Counted from the stretch's first letter, positions 49,750-58,460 are shown. The stretch: 64,000 bases of DNA from Legionella jamestowniensis (GCF_001467745.1 NZ_LNYG01000013.1:1115354-1179353), one strand, 5' to 3'. The notes: generated by a model not told the origin, from the letters alone. A program made the numbers and translations.

Positions 49750-50856
49750 TTATTCGTTGCACACCTGGGCACAATTTAAATCAACATGGCGATTCCTGCT
49801 TTGCGTAATCAAGCCTGCCATCTGGGTTCGATAACGCTCAATAGTATGCTGGGAATTTTTAGAATTCCATATGAATTGTGGCGATCTATTAACAATAAAA
49901 TTGATAAAAATATCCAGCATCCTAAATTCTGGGTTGTATTCTTCTATCCACAAAAATTGCCCTTGCTCATTCACTTCAAGAAAAATGTAGTCATCCTCTG
50001 GCGTAACAATAAAATCACATGCTCCAAAGACAATACCGAGCTTTTGCATGAATAAACGTATTTTTTCCTCAAGCTCCGCAGGCAACTTGTAAGGTTCAAC
50101 ACCAAGAGCACCTTCAGGAATAGCTCGCCAATCTATTTGTCCATCCGGATGAATTTGAGAATTCAGTTTGGCAGCAACGAGATAGTCTCCAAAACAAGTA
50201 ATTCTTAATTCGTATTTTTTCTTGACTTCTTTTTGAAAGATGCTGGGAACCAGCTGTAACAAGTTACTACTGGGTAGCTCCAAAAATTTAACTTTGGTCG
50301 TATAAGAAATTTTGATTTGCTCCTCTTCAAACCAAAAATTGGAGCAAAGTGGTTTATAAATGACACCATCAGTATCATGTTTCAAGAGAAATTGCCGTAT
50401 ATCCTTTGGATTGTTTGAACATAAAGTAACGGGAATATTCATTCCACAGGCTGCTGCAAGCTTTAACTGCAATAACTTGGAATTGGCTCGCGCGGCAGCT
50501 TCTTTCGAATTAATCCACCAGGCATTAGGTGCCATATTATAAGTAAGCGACTCAAAGAATAAGACATTTTCCCGCACTGCAAATTTATAATCCTGGGGAT
50601 GGATTAGCTTTTTAGGCAAATACGGTTTTCTAGCACGTCGCCACCATACCACGTCATAATCATTATCCATAATTAGATGGTAGTTATCGGCATTTTTCCA
50701 TTGATAATTTTCAGCAGTGATATACACCGAATTTCTCTGTTTCGTAGGTTGATCGGCTGTAAAAAAAAGTCGCACCTGATGTCCCATTTTTTCCAAGGCA
50801 ATTTTTACTAACATGGCGTGACAGTCATCAGGCTCTGTAGGAATTAATATCTTCAT
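49750..50856 (-). CDS. ATP-grasp peptide maturase, graspetide (MvdD-like) ligase
   Basis: A 368-residue ATP-grasp enzyme. An N-terminal pre-grasp domain (ILIPTEPDDCHAM...DVVWWRRARKPYL) is followed by a nucleotide-binding Lys (YKPL, K168), YELRIT (215-220) and the metal-binding FLEVNEQGQFLWIEE with E294 and N296; D281 is a further candidate ligand. The VWWRR and LEVNEQGQ-WIE motifs are those of microviridin-type ligases (MvdC/MvdD), which form ester or amide links between Thr/Ser/Lys and Asp/Glu side chains of a precursor. It follows the two precursor genes and precedes export genes. The residues closing the last helix (about 305-345) also match the family. Confidence 0.85.
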   Translation of the reverse strand: MKILIPTEPDDCHAMLVKIALEKMGHQVRLFFTADQPTKQRNSVYITAENYQWKNADNYHLIMDNDYDVVWWRRARKPYLPKKLIHPQDYKFAVRENVLFFESLTYNMAPNAWWINSKEAAARANSKLLQLKLAAACGMNIPVTLCSNNPKDIRQFLLKHDTDGVIYKPLCSNFWFEEEQIKISYTTKVKFLELPSSNLLQLVPSIFQKEVKKKYELRITCFGDYLVAAKLNSQIHPDGQIDWRAIPEGALGVEPYKLPAELEEKIRLFMQKLGIVFGACDFIVTPEDDYIFLEVNEQGQFLWIEEYNPEFRMLDIFINFIVNRSPQFIWNSKNSQHTIERYRTQMAGLITQSRNRHVDLNCAQVCNE

Positions 50857-50888
50857 TTTTTCTCATTGAGGTAATAGATTTTTCCCTT

Positions 50889-50912
50889 AAGGCTCTTCCA
50901 ATAAAGAGCCTT
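50889..50912. promoter_or_regulatory. stem-loop between precursor and maturase genes
   Basis: AAGGCTCTT and AAGAGCCTT form a perfect nine-base stem with a six-base loop. It lies in the 70-base gap between precursor A and the ligase, with no U run after it in the leftward transcript. Such stems commonly raise precursor mRNA relative to the enzymes in RiPP operons, by stabilising the 5' part or by partial termination. Confidence 0.65.
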
Positions 50913-50926
50913 CCTTAAGTTGTTAA

Positions 50927-51103
50927 TTAATGATCTTGATTAACGTCATATTTAACATCCGTAATAGGACCACTACCGCCTGTTATCAAAAAAGTTCGTT
51001 GGACTGTGCCTTGTGATGAGCCACCAGATACTTTATCTAAATCTCCATGCTCTATTGTTTTCGCGAAGGTATAAGCGAAAACTCGCTCGTTTTGAATTTC
51101 CAT
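50927..51103 (-). CDS. graspetide-like precursor peptide A with double-glycine leader
   Basis: A 58-residue peptide. Leader 1-28 contains NERVFAYT (5-12) and ends DLDKVSGG; it shares 19 of 24 residues with precursor B. The 30-residue core has QGTVQRT (31-37) and, near the end, TDVKYDVNQDH. Thr33, Thr37, Thr41 and Thr48 are potential donors; Asp49, Asp53 and Asp57 are potential acceptors. AAGGAGA lies six bases before the ATG at 51103. The ERVFAYT block may be the maturase recognition helix, in the manner of PFFARFL in microviridin leaders. Confidence 0.82.
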   Translation of the reverse strand: MEIQNERVFAYTFAKTIEHGDLDKVSGGSSQGTVQRTFLITGGSGPITDVKYDVNQDH

Positions 51104-51168
51104 TATTCTCTCCTTGTGCATTTAGGCTGCAAAATGATTTACAGCCCAGGACTTGCTTTTTTAGTCAT

Positions 51169-51348
51169 TTACCAATCAAAAGTGACATCCGCCCTCCCAT
51201 CAAAATTTCCGGGCCAGGACCCCGTTGGCGCAACTGTGGCTTGAGTTGTTAAGTAACTTGAACCACCTCCCCCAGATACCTTGTCTAAATCCTCCTGTCC
51301 GATCACTTTTGCAGAGGTATAGGCGAAAACTCGCTCGTTATTTTCCAT
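51169..51348 (-). CDS. graspetide-like precursor peptide B with double-glycine leader
   Basis: A 59-residue peptide, the first gene of the operon. The leader has NERVFAYT (4-11) and DLDKVSGG (20-27). The 32-residue core begins GGSSYLTTQATVAPT and ends GRADVTFDW. It shares with precursor A the pattern Gln-x-Thr-Val-x-x-Thr (36-42) and Asp-Val-x-aromatic-Asp (54-58). AAAGGAGA lies six bases before the ATG. The upstream leader also repeats AGCAAGTCC, found before precursor A, so the unit arose by tandem duplication including its 5' region. Confidence 0.82.
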   Translation of the reverse strand: MENNERVFAYTSAKVIGQEDLDKVSGGGGSSYLTTQATVAPTGSWPGNFDGRADVTFDW

Positions 51349-51601
51349 GTGTTTCTCCTTTATTAATTTAAGCCGCAGAGCTTAAGTTAAGTTGCGATTT
51401 TGGACTTGCTTGTGTCTTGGCGACGGGGGCATTATTGAAGTTTTTTAATTTTTGGACGCCCCCCACACCTAGGGCTTGCAATCATCAATATCGCATGATA
51501 ATCAACTAGAGCACGCCTTCGTTAATACCCTCGCTTATCCCAACACTACACGTTTTAAAGTTAACTATACTTAAAAGAAGTTTGTTCTCGAGATATAAAA
51601 A

Positions 51602-54016
51602 ATGCCAAAGCCCTCAGAATTTAAAATTAAATCTGCAAAAAAACCTTATATCCCCCATAAAATAGGATTATCACACTTGGATGAGAATGGTTTTTTAAAT
51701 CCCCTGGAGAGAACCACAAAAGTCCGAGAGATAGCAGAGAAAGGAAAAAGCCTCCGCGGTCAGTCAGAATATAAACGTGTAAAAGATCTTTTGGATGAAA
51801 AAAAATTCCTGGTTTCAAATTTACAAGATGAGCTTAACTTAAAAGATGTTCGCCTCAATGAAATTGATAGAACTCTTCGTTCAATCGAAAATCTGGAAGA
51901 AGACCTCAATAGTCTCTTAGAAGACAATGATGAAGAAAGAAAAAACGAACTGCTAGAAGCTATACCAAGACAAGAGCAATACATTATTAGTCTCGAAAGA
52001 AAATTGGCCACAAAAAATTTCAACGAAGATTACGACGAAACAGAGAAATCTGTACAAAAAGAGCTGGAGAAAACGAGGAAAAAATTAAAAGCAAATCAAA
52101 ATGATTTACGCGAAATTGAGGAAAAGCCACCGGAATTCCTCCAGAAAAAAGAAGAAGAGATTAACCGACTTAATACGGAGTTGCTTAAATCCAAGCACCA
52201 GCTAATTTCTATAGTTCACCCCAATACAGAAAATTCAGAAAGAGCTGATTTACTACAACAATATACGGTCGAAGAGTGGGGTGAATTAGCCAGGGAGAAA
52301 TTAAGCAAACATTTTGCTGCACTGGAGCCACAAATTCAAGCGGAGCGCCAAACCATTAACCAACTCGAAAAATTATTGGCAATAACTAACCCTAAATTAC
52401 GTAAAGCCTATCTTCAATCCCAAGGGATTGAGACATTCTACGATACATTGATCGCCGAATATAAAAAGGAATTAAAAGTCTTAACGGTGTATCTAGGCGA
52501 ACAACACGACAAAGACTTAGGTTCAGGCGCTTTCGGCAAAGTTAAAATTGCTCAAGATGAAGAGGGTACTTTTTGGGCGGTAAAATACATGGCAAAAGAC
52601 CGCACCCCACACCTTCAGAAAAAGGAATACAAAACACTTAAACAACTTGATGAAGCCGGCGGAAAAGCGACGTTTCAATCGCTTAAAAATGTTAAAAAGT
52701 ACGGTAGCGGGGCCAATGTAATGGTCATGAAGCTGGCGCCGGGCGTACCGTTATCAAAGCCTCCTAAAGAATCCCGCTCAGACTTAGCCACGATTGAAAA
52801 ATTAGAAGCGATTAGTGATGCCATTCTTTGCCTTCATAATAAGGATATCATTCACTTTGATTTAAAGCCTGAAAATATCCTCTACGATGCTGCCAATAAA
52901 AAAGCAACGATTATTGATTACGGGACGGCAACCGCTCTTCCAGAAGGAAAGCAGGGTTTTCGTCCACGCTCAAAGGAAACTAAGGAATCGCCTGACACAA
53001 TAGGTTTAGGAGGGTCTCCTTTATATGCACCTTTAGAAATGAGAAAAGACTTGTATGCTGCCAAGTACCACTATGAAAGTGATTATGTTAAACCAGCTGA
53101 TTTTGAATACACCAAAGCGTTTGATGTCTATACTGCAGGTATCCTTATGGCAGACAATTTGGGATTAACGACCGTCCAATATTTACGTAACGATACGAAT
53201 CAACCCTATCTTGTACTTGTTGATGAAAATAGTCCTGAGTTTATTAATAATAAAGCCATCAAAGATCCTACTCTACGTAAAGAAGTACTGGATATGTTAA
53301 AAAAAATGACGGTGGATGAGCCTCCTTCAGCCAGGCCTGATATGGAGGCTGTAAAAAAATTCTTTTCCGACAAGAAAAAAGCCTTTGTTGTCAAAAACAG
53401 TCTCACTAAAACTGCTGTAATTAATATTGATGACTATAAAAAAATGTCACCTGCCGACCAAGAAACTCTTAGAAAAAGCCTAGCAAATTATGATGAGGTT
53501 CTTCTAATTTCACCACAGGAGAACCTGGAAGTTAGCTTAAAGGATTCTCTCTATATCCGTCGAGAATTTGAGGAGCATAATATTCTGGTTAGAGAAGACA
53601 TCTTGCATGGTTCCAAATCTGTTGGCACTATCGTTGAAGCTATTCCACAGTGGGACGCGCAAAAATCGGAAGTGCAACTCAATAGCTATAGTTATCTCTC
53701 CATTGCCAATCATAAGTTGCAGGAAAAACCTATCAACCGTGATGCTTTAGTGCAGGATCTTATCAAACATTTAAAACAGTATCGCAATCAGATGGGTGTC
53801 ACTCTGGATCATAAAAAGCTCCTGAATGCTGCCATCACTAAACTCGAAACCGAGAAAATGAGTATTGACAAAGTGGGGGAGACGCTTGATGATTTGCAAC
53901 GAAAGACGGGGTCTAAGATAGCGACTAATTTTAAAAGCACATTCTTTTTACCAACAAAAACCGACTCTTCGCAAGCAGGACAGGGTTCCCGAGCAAATTT
54001 TAAACCTAAACCCTAA
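51602..54016 (+). CDS. eukaryotic-like Ser/Thr protein kinase with coiled-coil N-terminus, putative effector
   Basis: An 804-residue protein. Residues 55-270 form charged coiled coils. The kinase domain (about 300-600) has the Gly loop GSGAFGKV (307-314), the ATP Lys K328 in AVKYM, the catalytic loop HFDLKPENI (418-426, HFD for the usual HRD) and the metal motif DYG (439-441, for DFG), followed by an activation-segment GGSPLYAPLEM resembling GTxxYxAPE. Key Lys, Asp, Asn and Asp residues are all kept, so activity is likely. The C-terminal 200 residues are helical. Legionella LegK effectors have the same kind of domain. No signal peptide; the promoter is not clear. Confidence 0.85.
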   Translation: MPKPSEFKIKSAKKPYIPHKIGLSHLDENGFLNPLERTTKVREIAEKGKSLRGQSEYKRVKDLLDEKKFLVSNLQDELNLKDVRLNEIDRTLRSIENLEEDLNSLLEDNDEERKNELLEAIPRQEQYIISLERKLATKNFNEDYDETEKSVQKELEKTRKKLKANQNDLREIEEKPPEFLQKKEEEINRLNTELLKSKHQLISIVHPNTENSERADLLQQYTVEEWGELAREKLSKHFAALEPQIQAERQTINQLEKLLAITNPKLRKAYLQSQGIETFYDTLIAEYKKELKVLTVYLGEQHDKDLGSGAFGKVKIAQDEEGTFWAVKYMAKDRTPHLQKKEYKTLKQLDEAGGKATFQSLKNVKKYGSGANVMVMKLAPGVPLSKPPKESRSDLATIEKLEAISDAILCLHNKDIIHFDLKPENILYDAANKKATIIDYGTATALPEGKQGFRPRSKETKESPDTIGLGGSPLYAPLEMRKDLYAAKYHYESDYVKPADFEYTKAFDVYTAGILMADNLGLTTVQYLRNDTNQPYLVLVDENSPEFINNKAIKDPTLRKEVLDMLKKMTVDEPPSARPDMEAVKKFFSDKKKAFVVKNSLTKTAVINIDDYKKMSPADQETLRKSLANYDEVLLISPQENLEVSLKDSLYIRREFEEHNILVREDILHGSKSVGTIVEAIPQWDAQKSEVQLNSYSYLSIANHKLQEKPINRDALVQDLIKHLKQYRNQMGVTLDHKKLLNAAITKLETEKMSIDKVGETLDDLQRKTGSKIATNFKSTFFLPTKTDSSQAGQGSRANFKPKP

Positions 54017-54110
54017 TCAAAAGACGGCTTGAGCAGGCTGCTATTTGTGTAAAAATTACGCTTTCTTTAAAAATTTAAGACGTTTTATGATATCCTTGTG
54101 ATTTTTTTAA

Positions 54111-54142
54111 CCTATTAAACATTTCGTCAATGATTTAATAGG
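54111..54142. promoter_or_regulatory. palindrome in the leader of the RCC1 gene
   Basis: CCTATTAAA (54111-54119) and TTTAATAGG (54134-54142) are exact reverse complements with a 14-base spacer, ending 23 bases before the start codon. It could be an operator or an mRNA stem affecting translation. Confidence 0.4.
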
Positions 54143-54165
54143 AATTAGCAAGGATAAGGATTCAT

Positions 54166-55506
54166 ATGACTTCCAGTCTCGTTGATACCGATGACTTTAT
54201 TTTTCACAAACTACCTATTGATCTAATATTTTATTTAGCCAGTAATTATCTGGACTACTCCAATGCTATCAATTTTTTTGAAGTTCTAATTTTAAAGAGT
54301 TTTAAATTGCAGGATAGCATTAAGTTAATTAGCAACTATGCTACAACCTATCATTCTGACCGCCGCTTCACGCTTTACCGACAACAATTGCCGGCACAAA
54401 TTGTAGCTGGAACGCACACCAGTTTTTACTTTTCCCCTATGAAGGGTTGGTATGTTTGGGGCAGCAATCCTTTTCCTTGTAATGTAGACAATGCATTAAT
54501 TTCAAAACCACAACCTTTAAGATTCCCCCCACAAAATGCTTTTTCAATGCGACAAATAAGAATGATCGCAAACCGCAATTGTCGTACATTTTTTTTGACA
54601 ACAGTCGGTATTTATATGACAGACCCTCAAACACCGCTCCAACCCTTAAATTTTACTTCGGCGTTAATGAAGGACGAAAAAATTGTACAGATTGCTTTGG
54701 GTGCTAATCATGCGCTGGCACTTAGCAATAAAGGAAAGGTATACAGCTGGGGGGACAACACATTAGGACAATTGGGGTTAGGTGATCTGATTAAAAGTTG
54801 TGACGCGTTTACACTTATTCCCACGCTAGAAGACAAGATAATTACCAACGTTTTTACTGGGGACTGTCAATCATTTTGTCTTACTGCAGAGAAGGAAGTT
54901 TATGCCTTTGGTGCTAATATGGAGGGGCAATTAGGTTTAAATAGTGATATCACCAAGCATTTCATCCCACGGCGTATTCGTATTGATATTCTGTCAACTA
55001 TAAAAGTTAAAGGGATAGCTAGCAGCTCAGACCATACGTTATTTTTAACAGAAGAAGGTCAGGTTTACAGTTGTGGTAGCAATTATGGTGCAAAATTAGG
55101 GATAAGTACTGGCGCATTCAGGGAGGTGAAATCATACAAGCCAATTCTTATCAAGAAATTGCAAAATTTAGTAATAGATAAAATCGCTGCAGGAAAAAAT
55201 CACTCGCTTTGTGTGACAGCCACTGGCCAACTCTATGGTTTTGGCTCCAATGTATGCGATCAATTATCTTCTGAAAACATTAAATTCATAAGAGCCCCCT
55301 TACCTCTCAATAGTTTTGCGGACAAGATTATTACCGAGATTTCCGTCGGAAGAAACCATGCGCTTTGTCTGGATAAAGAGGGGAACTTATATAGTTTTGG
55401 CGACAGTACAGGAGGAGTGTTAGGTCGTGATGCCTGTGCGGAATCTAAAGAAGTGATTTTAAAATCTACTTCTTTAGCAGAAAACCCCAAGGCCAAAATT
55501 CTTTGA
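54166..55506 (+). CDS. F-box-like plus RCC1-repeat protein, putative effector
   Basis: A 446-residue protein. Residues about 12-45 (FHKLPIDLIFYLASNYLDYSNAINFFEV) fit the F-box pattern LPxxLxxxLxxxLxxxDxxxxxxV. From about 85 to the end there are six or seven RCC1 blades, each ending H-x-L-x-L-...-G-x-V/L-Y-S-W/F-G-x-N...GQLG (for example NHALALSNKGKVYSWGDN). RCC1 propellers act as guanine-exchange factors or ubiquitin-ligase modules in eukaryotes, and Legionella effectors such as LegG1 carry them. Pairing with an F-box would suit substrate recruitment to a host SCF ligase. No CAAX box is seen. AAGGATAAGGA precedes the ATG. Confidence 0.8.
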   Translation: MTSSLVDTDDFIFHKLPIDLIFYLASNYLDYSNAINFFEVLILKSFKLQDSIKLISNYATTYHSDRRFTLYRQQLPAQIVAGTHTSFYFSPMKGWYVWGSNPFPCNVDNALISKPQPLRFPPQNAFSMRQIRMIANRNCRTFFLTTVGIYMTDPQTPLQPLNFTSALMKDEKIVQIALGANHALALSNKGKVYSWGDNTLGQLGLGDLIKSCDAFTLIPTLEDKIITNVFTGDCQSFCLTAEKEVYAFGANMEGQLGLNSDITKHFIPRRIRIDILSTIKVKGIASSSDHTLFLTEEGQVYSCGSNYGAKLGISTGAFREVKSYKPILIKKLQNLVIDKIAAGKNHSLCVTATGQLYGFGSNVCDQLSSENIKFIRAPLPLNSFADKIITEISVGRNHALCLDKEGNLYSFGDSTGGVLGRDACAESKEVILKSTSLAENPKAKIL

Positions 55507-55552
55507 CGAGAAAGTCTGGAAATGAATTTACCTGACATTAAACTTCCATGGA

Positions 55553-55572
55553 TACCGCGTGTAAACGCGGTA
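55553..55572. terminator. hairpin between convergent genes
   Basis: TACCGCGT-GTAA-ACGCGGTA, an eight-base stem with a four-base loop, lies between the stops of the RCC1 gene and trhO. It lacks a T run, so it is a candidate 3'-end structure for one or both transcripts. Confidence 0.45.
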
Positions 55573-55587
55573 AGTAGCGCCTATTAA

Positions 55588-56373
55588 TTAATCTTGAGAC
55601 TGGGATTGATTACTTTTTCTATTTTTATTTTTCCATTCCACATCAATCGTGCCAACTTCCAATCCTTCCAGTTTCGTATCTACCGCGACACGATTATCAA
55701 ATACAAAACAAGTGCCTTCCCATAAAGAATCTTCTTCAGGCATTTTTTCCAAATAATTTAAAATCCCGCCATTGAGTTGGAAAACCTGGTCAAAGCCAAT
55801 TTTTTTCAGGTATGCGGTTGATTTTTCACAACGAATACCGCCCGTACAAAACATGGCAATTTTTTTATCTTTATGCTGGCTTAGGTTTTTTTCCACGTAA
55901 TCGGGAAAGTCACGAAAATTTTCTGTTTCGGGATTAATAGCTCCCTTGAATGTACCTAACTTGACTTCATAGTCATTTCTAGTGTCAATCACTAAAACAT
56001 TTGGATCAGAAATCAATTTATTCCATTCCTGCGGGTCTACGTGTGTGCCATGAATGGCCTTGGGGTCTATATTAGGAACCCCTAAGGTTACAATTTCCTT
56101 ACGCAATTTTACTTTAGACTTATCAAAGGGATTATAATCGCTATAGCTAATTTTAAAGGTTAAATCGCTTAATCCGTTGTATTGTCGTAGAAATTCTGTA
56201 AAAAATGACAAATTAGCCGATTCACCGCAAATGGTTCCATTAATACCTTCCGCTGCCAGAATAATAGTTCCTTTGATTTCCTTTTCTTTCATCAAAGCCA
56301 AGAGGGGCTCTTTTGTTAATTCATAGTCGGGGAAAGGAGTAAATTTGTAAAAAGCAGCTACGACATATTTCAT
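55588..56373 (-). CDS. trhO: tRNA uridine(34) hydroxylase TrhO (rhodanese family, UPF0176)
   Basis: A 261-residue protein. An N-terminal acylphosphatase-like domain ([15 protein letters not shown]...[12 protein letters not shown]) is followed by a rhodanese domain with the active Cys in [18 protein letters not shown]. These are diagnostic of TrhO/YceA, which hydroxylates U34 of certain tRNAs in an oxygen-dependent route to 5-methoxy or carboxymethoxy derivatives. It is shorter than E. coli YceA (350), lacking part of the C-terminal Cys-rich tail. Single gene. Confidence 0.92.
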   Translation of the reverse strand: MKYVVAAFYKFTPFPDYELTKEPLLALMKEKEIKGTIILAAEGINGTICGESANLSFFTEFLRQYNGLSDLTFKISYSDYNPFDKSKVKLRKEIVTLGVPNIDPKAIHGTHVDPQEWNKLISDPNVLVIDTRNDYEVKLGTFKGAINPETENFRDFPDYVEKNLSQHKDKKIAMFCTGGIRCEKSTAYLKKIGFDQVFQLNGGILNYLEKMPEEDSLWEGTCFVFDNRVAVDTKLEGLEVGTIDVEWKNKNRKSNQSQSQD

Positions 56374-56661
56374 TTTTTTACCTAACTTAATGATTAAATT
56401 CGCTAAAAACAGGAGATAAAAAAATTCCTATCCTTGGAAACCCATTTTTAAAAATTAATACTGTGAATTTTATCATAGTTGTGATAAGGCTGCGAATATA
56501 CAAGACAATAATCAAAGAAATTATTCGCTTTACCCTGACTTCATTACTATTCTTAACTTTCTTGTTTGATTCCTGGAATATTAATCAGCCATTGTGTATA
56601 TTTTGATCATAGGGGTTTTTTTTATCCCCTTGTCTTAACCTGGCATTTAAGGACGGTCATT

Positions 56662-56910
56662 ATGTCTGAAAAGCAACAACGCACCGCAACCAGCACGCGG
56701 GAAAAAATGCTGAATCGCTACGGCGATGGTCTTCATCACAAACATAATAAAAATCATCAACCCTACCGAAAACACTGCAGATCACACCCAGCCCAACTTA
56801 ATGGGCATACACCGCAAAATGAAGAAAATGAAAATACGTCCACGGGTCTAGTTCGCGCTTTTAAATTAAGAAAAATGCGTAAACGACTGGATAAAGGTCG
56901 CTTCCATTGA
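56662..56910 (+). CDS. small basic protein of unknown function
   Basis: An 82-residue hydrophilic protein rich in His, Asn, Lys and Arg, with SEKQQRTATSTREKMLNRYGDGLHHKHNK at the start and AFKLRKMRKRLDKGRFH at the end. AAGGA lies nine bases upstream of the ATG at 56662. Composition suggests nucleic-acid or metal contact, but no family is recognised. The frame extends upstream to 56566 without a ribosome site; that longer start is rejected. Confidence 0.6.
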   Translation: MSEKQQRTATSTREKMLNRYGDGLHHKHNKNHQPYRKHCRSHPAQLNGHTPQNEENENTSTGLVRAFKLRKMRKRLDKGRFH

Positions 56911-56964
56911 TAAAGTAATGTAATCCTCCAGGTTAGCCACTTCCTGGATTGGAAGCAGCACGCA

Positions 56965-56993
56965 GTGGTCTGAGATTTTTTTGCTCAGACCAC
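56965..56993. terminator. strong hairpin with a T-rich loop
   Basis: GTGGTCTGAG and CTCAGACCAC form a perfect ten-base stem around loop ATTTTTTTG. It is 55 bases past the small basic protein gene and 77 before the next start. The T run is in the loop rather than after the stem, so termination is likely from position but not textbook. Confidence 0.55.
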
Positions 56994-57069
56994 AACTTAA
57001 GTTTTCTCGCATCTGTACGTATCAAGCCAGTACCCGTATTGCTGAATTGTTTTCAATAAAGGATTGTTG

Positions 57070-58368
57070 ATGAAAATAGTAGTTTTGGGCGCCACAGGAT
57101 TTGTCGGTACCTGGGTAACAAATGCATTAATAGAAGCAGGCTACGAGGTTTATTGCGCTGTTAGAGACAAGGAAGCAACAAAACAAAAATTTCCTCAGGC
57201 CAAAATTATCTATTGTGATTTTCTCAAAACAACAACCGTCTCGCATTGGCAAGAGCAATTAAAAGATATTGATATTTTAATTAACTGTGTGGGTATTTTT
57301 TACCATCATGATAAAAAATTGATATGGAAAGTTCACTATGAAACTCCAAAAATCGTATTTGCAGCTGCAGAAAACGCACAGGTAAAAAAGATTATTCATC
57401 TTTCTGCATTGGGCATTGATCGCTACGACACAGTATATGCTGACAGTAAACTAGCCACCGAGAAATTTCTACACTCATTAACTATTCCTTTCGTTATACT
57501 AAAACCCTCTTTTATCTATGGCCCCGGTAGCCGGGGTGGTATTTCGCTTATTCGAAGCCTTGCAGCCCTGCCCGGAGTTATTCCACTCCCCGAAGGGGGC
57601 ACGCAAGAATTCCAGCCCATACGTATCAGCGATTTGGTGCAGGCCATTAAAAATTTGATTGAAATGGATAAACCCGGTCAGTCAACATTGGCTGCCGTGT
57701 CCGCCAAGAGGGTGAGTTTAAAAGAAATTATTTTTTACTTACGCCAATGGTTGGGATTGAAACCAGCAGTCTTTATAAAAATTCCCATGAGGTTAATTAA
57801 ACTGGTAGCCTTATTAGGCAATTACATGCCCTATTCAACCGTTAATACAGCAGCCATCGCCATGCTGGCACAAGGTAATACAACAACCGAACAAGAAGCC
57901 CTTCGATTTCAAGAGGCAACACAGGTTATTCCAAATAATTTTGAAGAAGGACTTCATAAAATGCCCGTTTTCGAACAAGATCGCTGGCATGCAAAATTAA
58001 TTTATCTGCGACCCTTATTGAGAATAAGTTTAGCCTTCATGTGGCTAATGAGTGCCTTAACCAGCAGCTTTTTTTATTCAAAACAAGCGTCTTACCAATT
58101 ACTAGCAACAATCGGTATTACTGCAGTCTGGCAACCTTTATTCCTTTATGGGGCGTCTTTAATGAATGCCCTATTAGGGATTGGCTTGTTATTAAATTAT
58201 AAAGTCAAGTTTAATTGCCTTATCCAGATAGGCTTAATTAGTATCTATACACTGATAATCAGTGTTGCATTACCCTATTTATGGCTAGAGCCTTTTGGGC
58301 CTGTGGTTAAAAATATACCCATCCTGAGCAGTATTTTTATATTAAATGCTTTAAGCACTGATAACTAA
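57070..58368 (+). CDS. NAD(P)-binding SDR/epimerase-like protein with C-terminal DoxX-like membrane domain
   Basis: A 432-residue protein. The N-terminal 290 residues are an extended/atypical SDR of the NDUFA9 type: the dinucleotide motif GATGFVGTWV (residues 7-16), NCVGIFYH, LSALGID and the YxxxK-like YADSKLATE, then PSFIYGPGS. The C-terminal 110 residues form four membrane helices like DoxX-like domains often fused to this SDR type. Substrate is unknown; quinone- or lipid-linked chemistry at the membrane is plausible. AAGGA lies seven bases before the ATG at 57070; a TTG-TTG pair just upstream is less likely. Confidence 0.85.
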   Translation: MKIVVLGATGFVGTWVTNALIEAGYEVYCAVRDKEATKQKFPQAKIIYCDFLKTTTVSHWQEQLKDIDILINCVGIFYHHDKKLIWKVHYETPKIVFAAAENAQVKKIIHLSALGIDRYDTVYADSKLATEKFLHSLTIPFVILKPSFIYGPGSRGGISLIRSLAALPGVIPLPEGGTQEFQPIRISDLVQAIKNLIEMDKPGQSTLAAVSAKRVSLKEIIFYLRQWLGLKPAVFIKIPMRLIKLVALLGNYMPYSTVNTAAIAMLAQGNTTTEQEALRFQEATQVIPNNFEEGLHKMPVFEQDRWHAKLIYLRPLLRISLAFMWLMSALTSSFFYSKQASYQLLATIGITAVWQPLFLYGASLMNALLGIGLLLNYKVKFNCLIQIGLISIYTLIISVALPYLWLEPFGPVVKNIPILSSIFILNALSTDN

Positions 58369-58460
58369 AACTATTCGTTATTATTAAAAAAATTTAAAAC
58401 AGAAAGGTTAAGATTAAATTTTGTCATATATAAAACTAAATTAGGATGTACTAGTTGTCT

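Noticed and set aside
49740-49772. longer N-terminus for the HEAT-repeat protein
   Set aside because: It would put charged residues before the signal peptide; AAGGAT before the internal ATG fits better.
51515-51565. PmrA box upstream of the kinase gene
   Set aside because: A TTAAT half-site is present at about 51524, but the second half is 13 rather than 11 bases away and poor.
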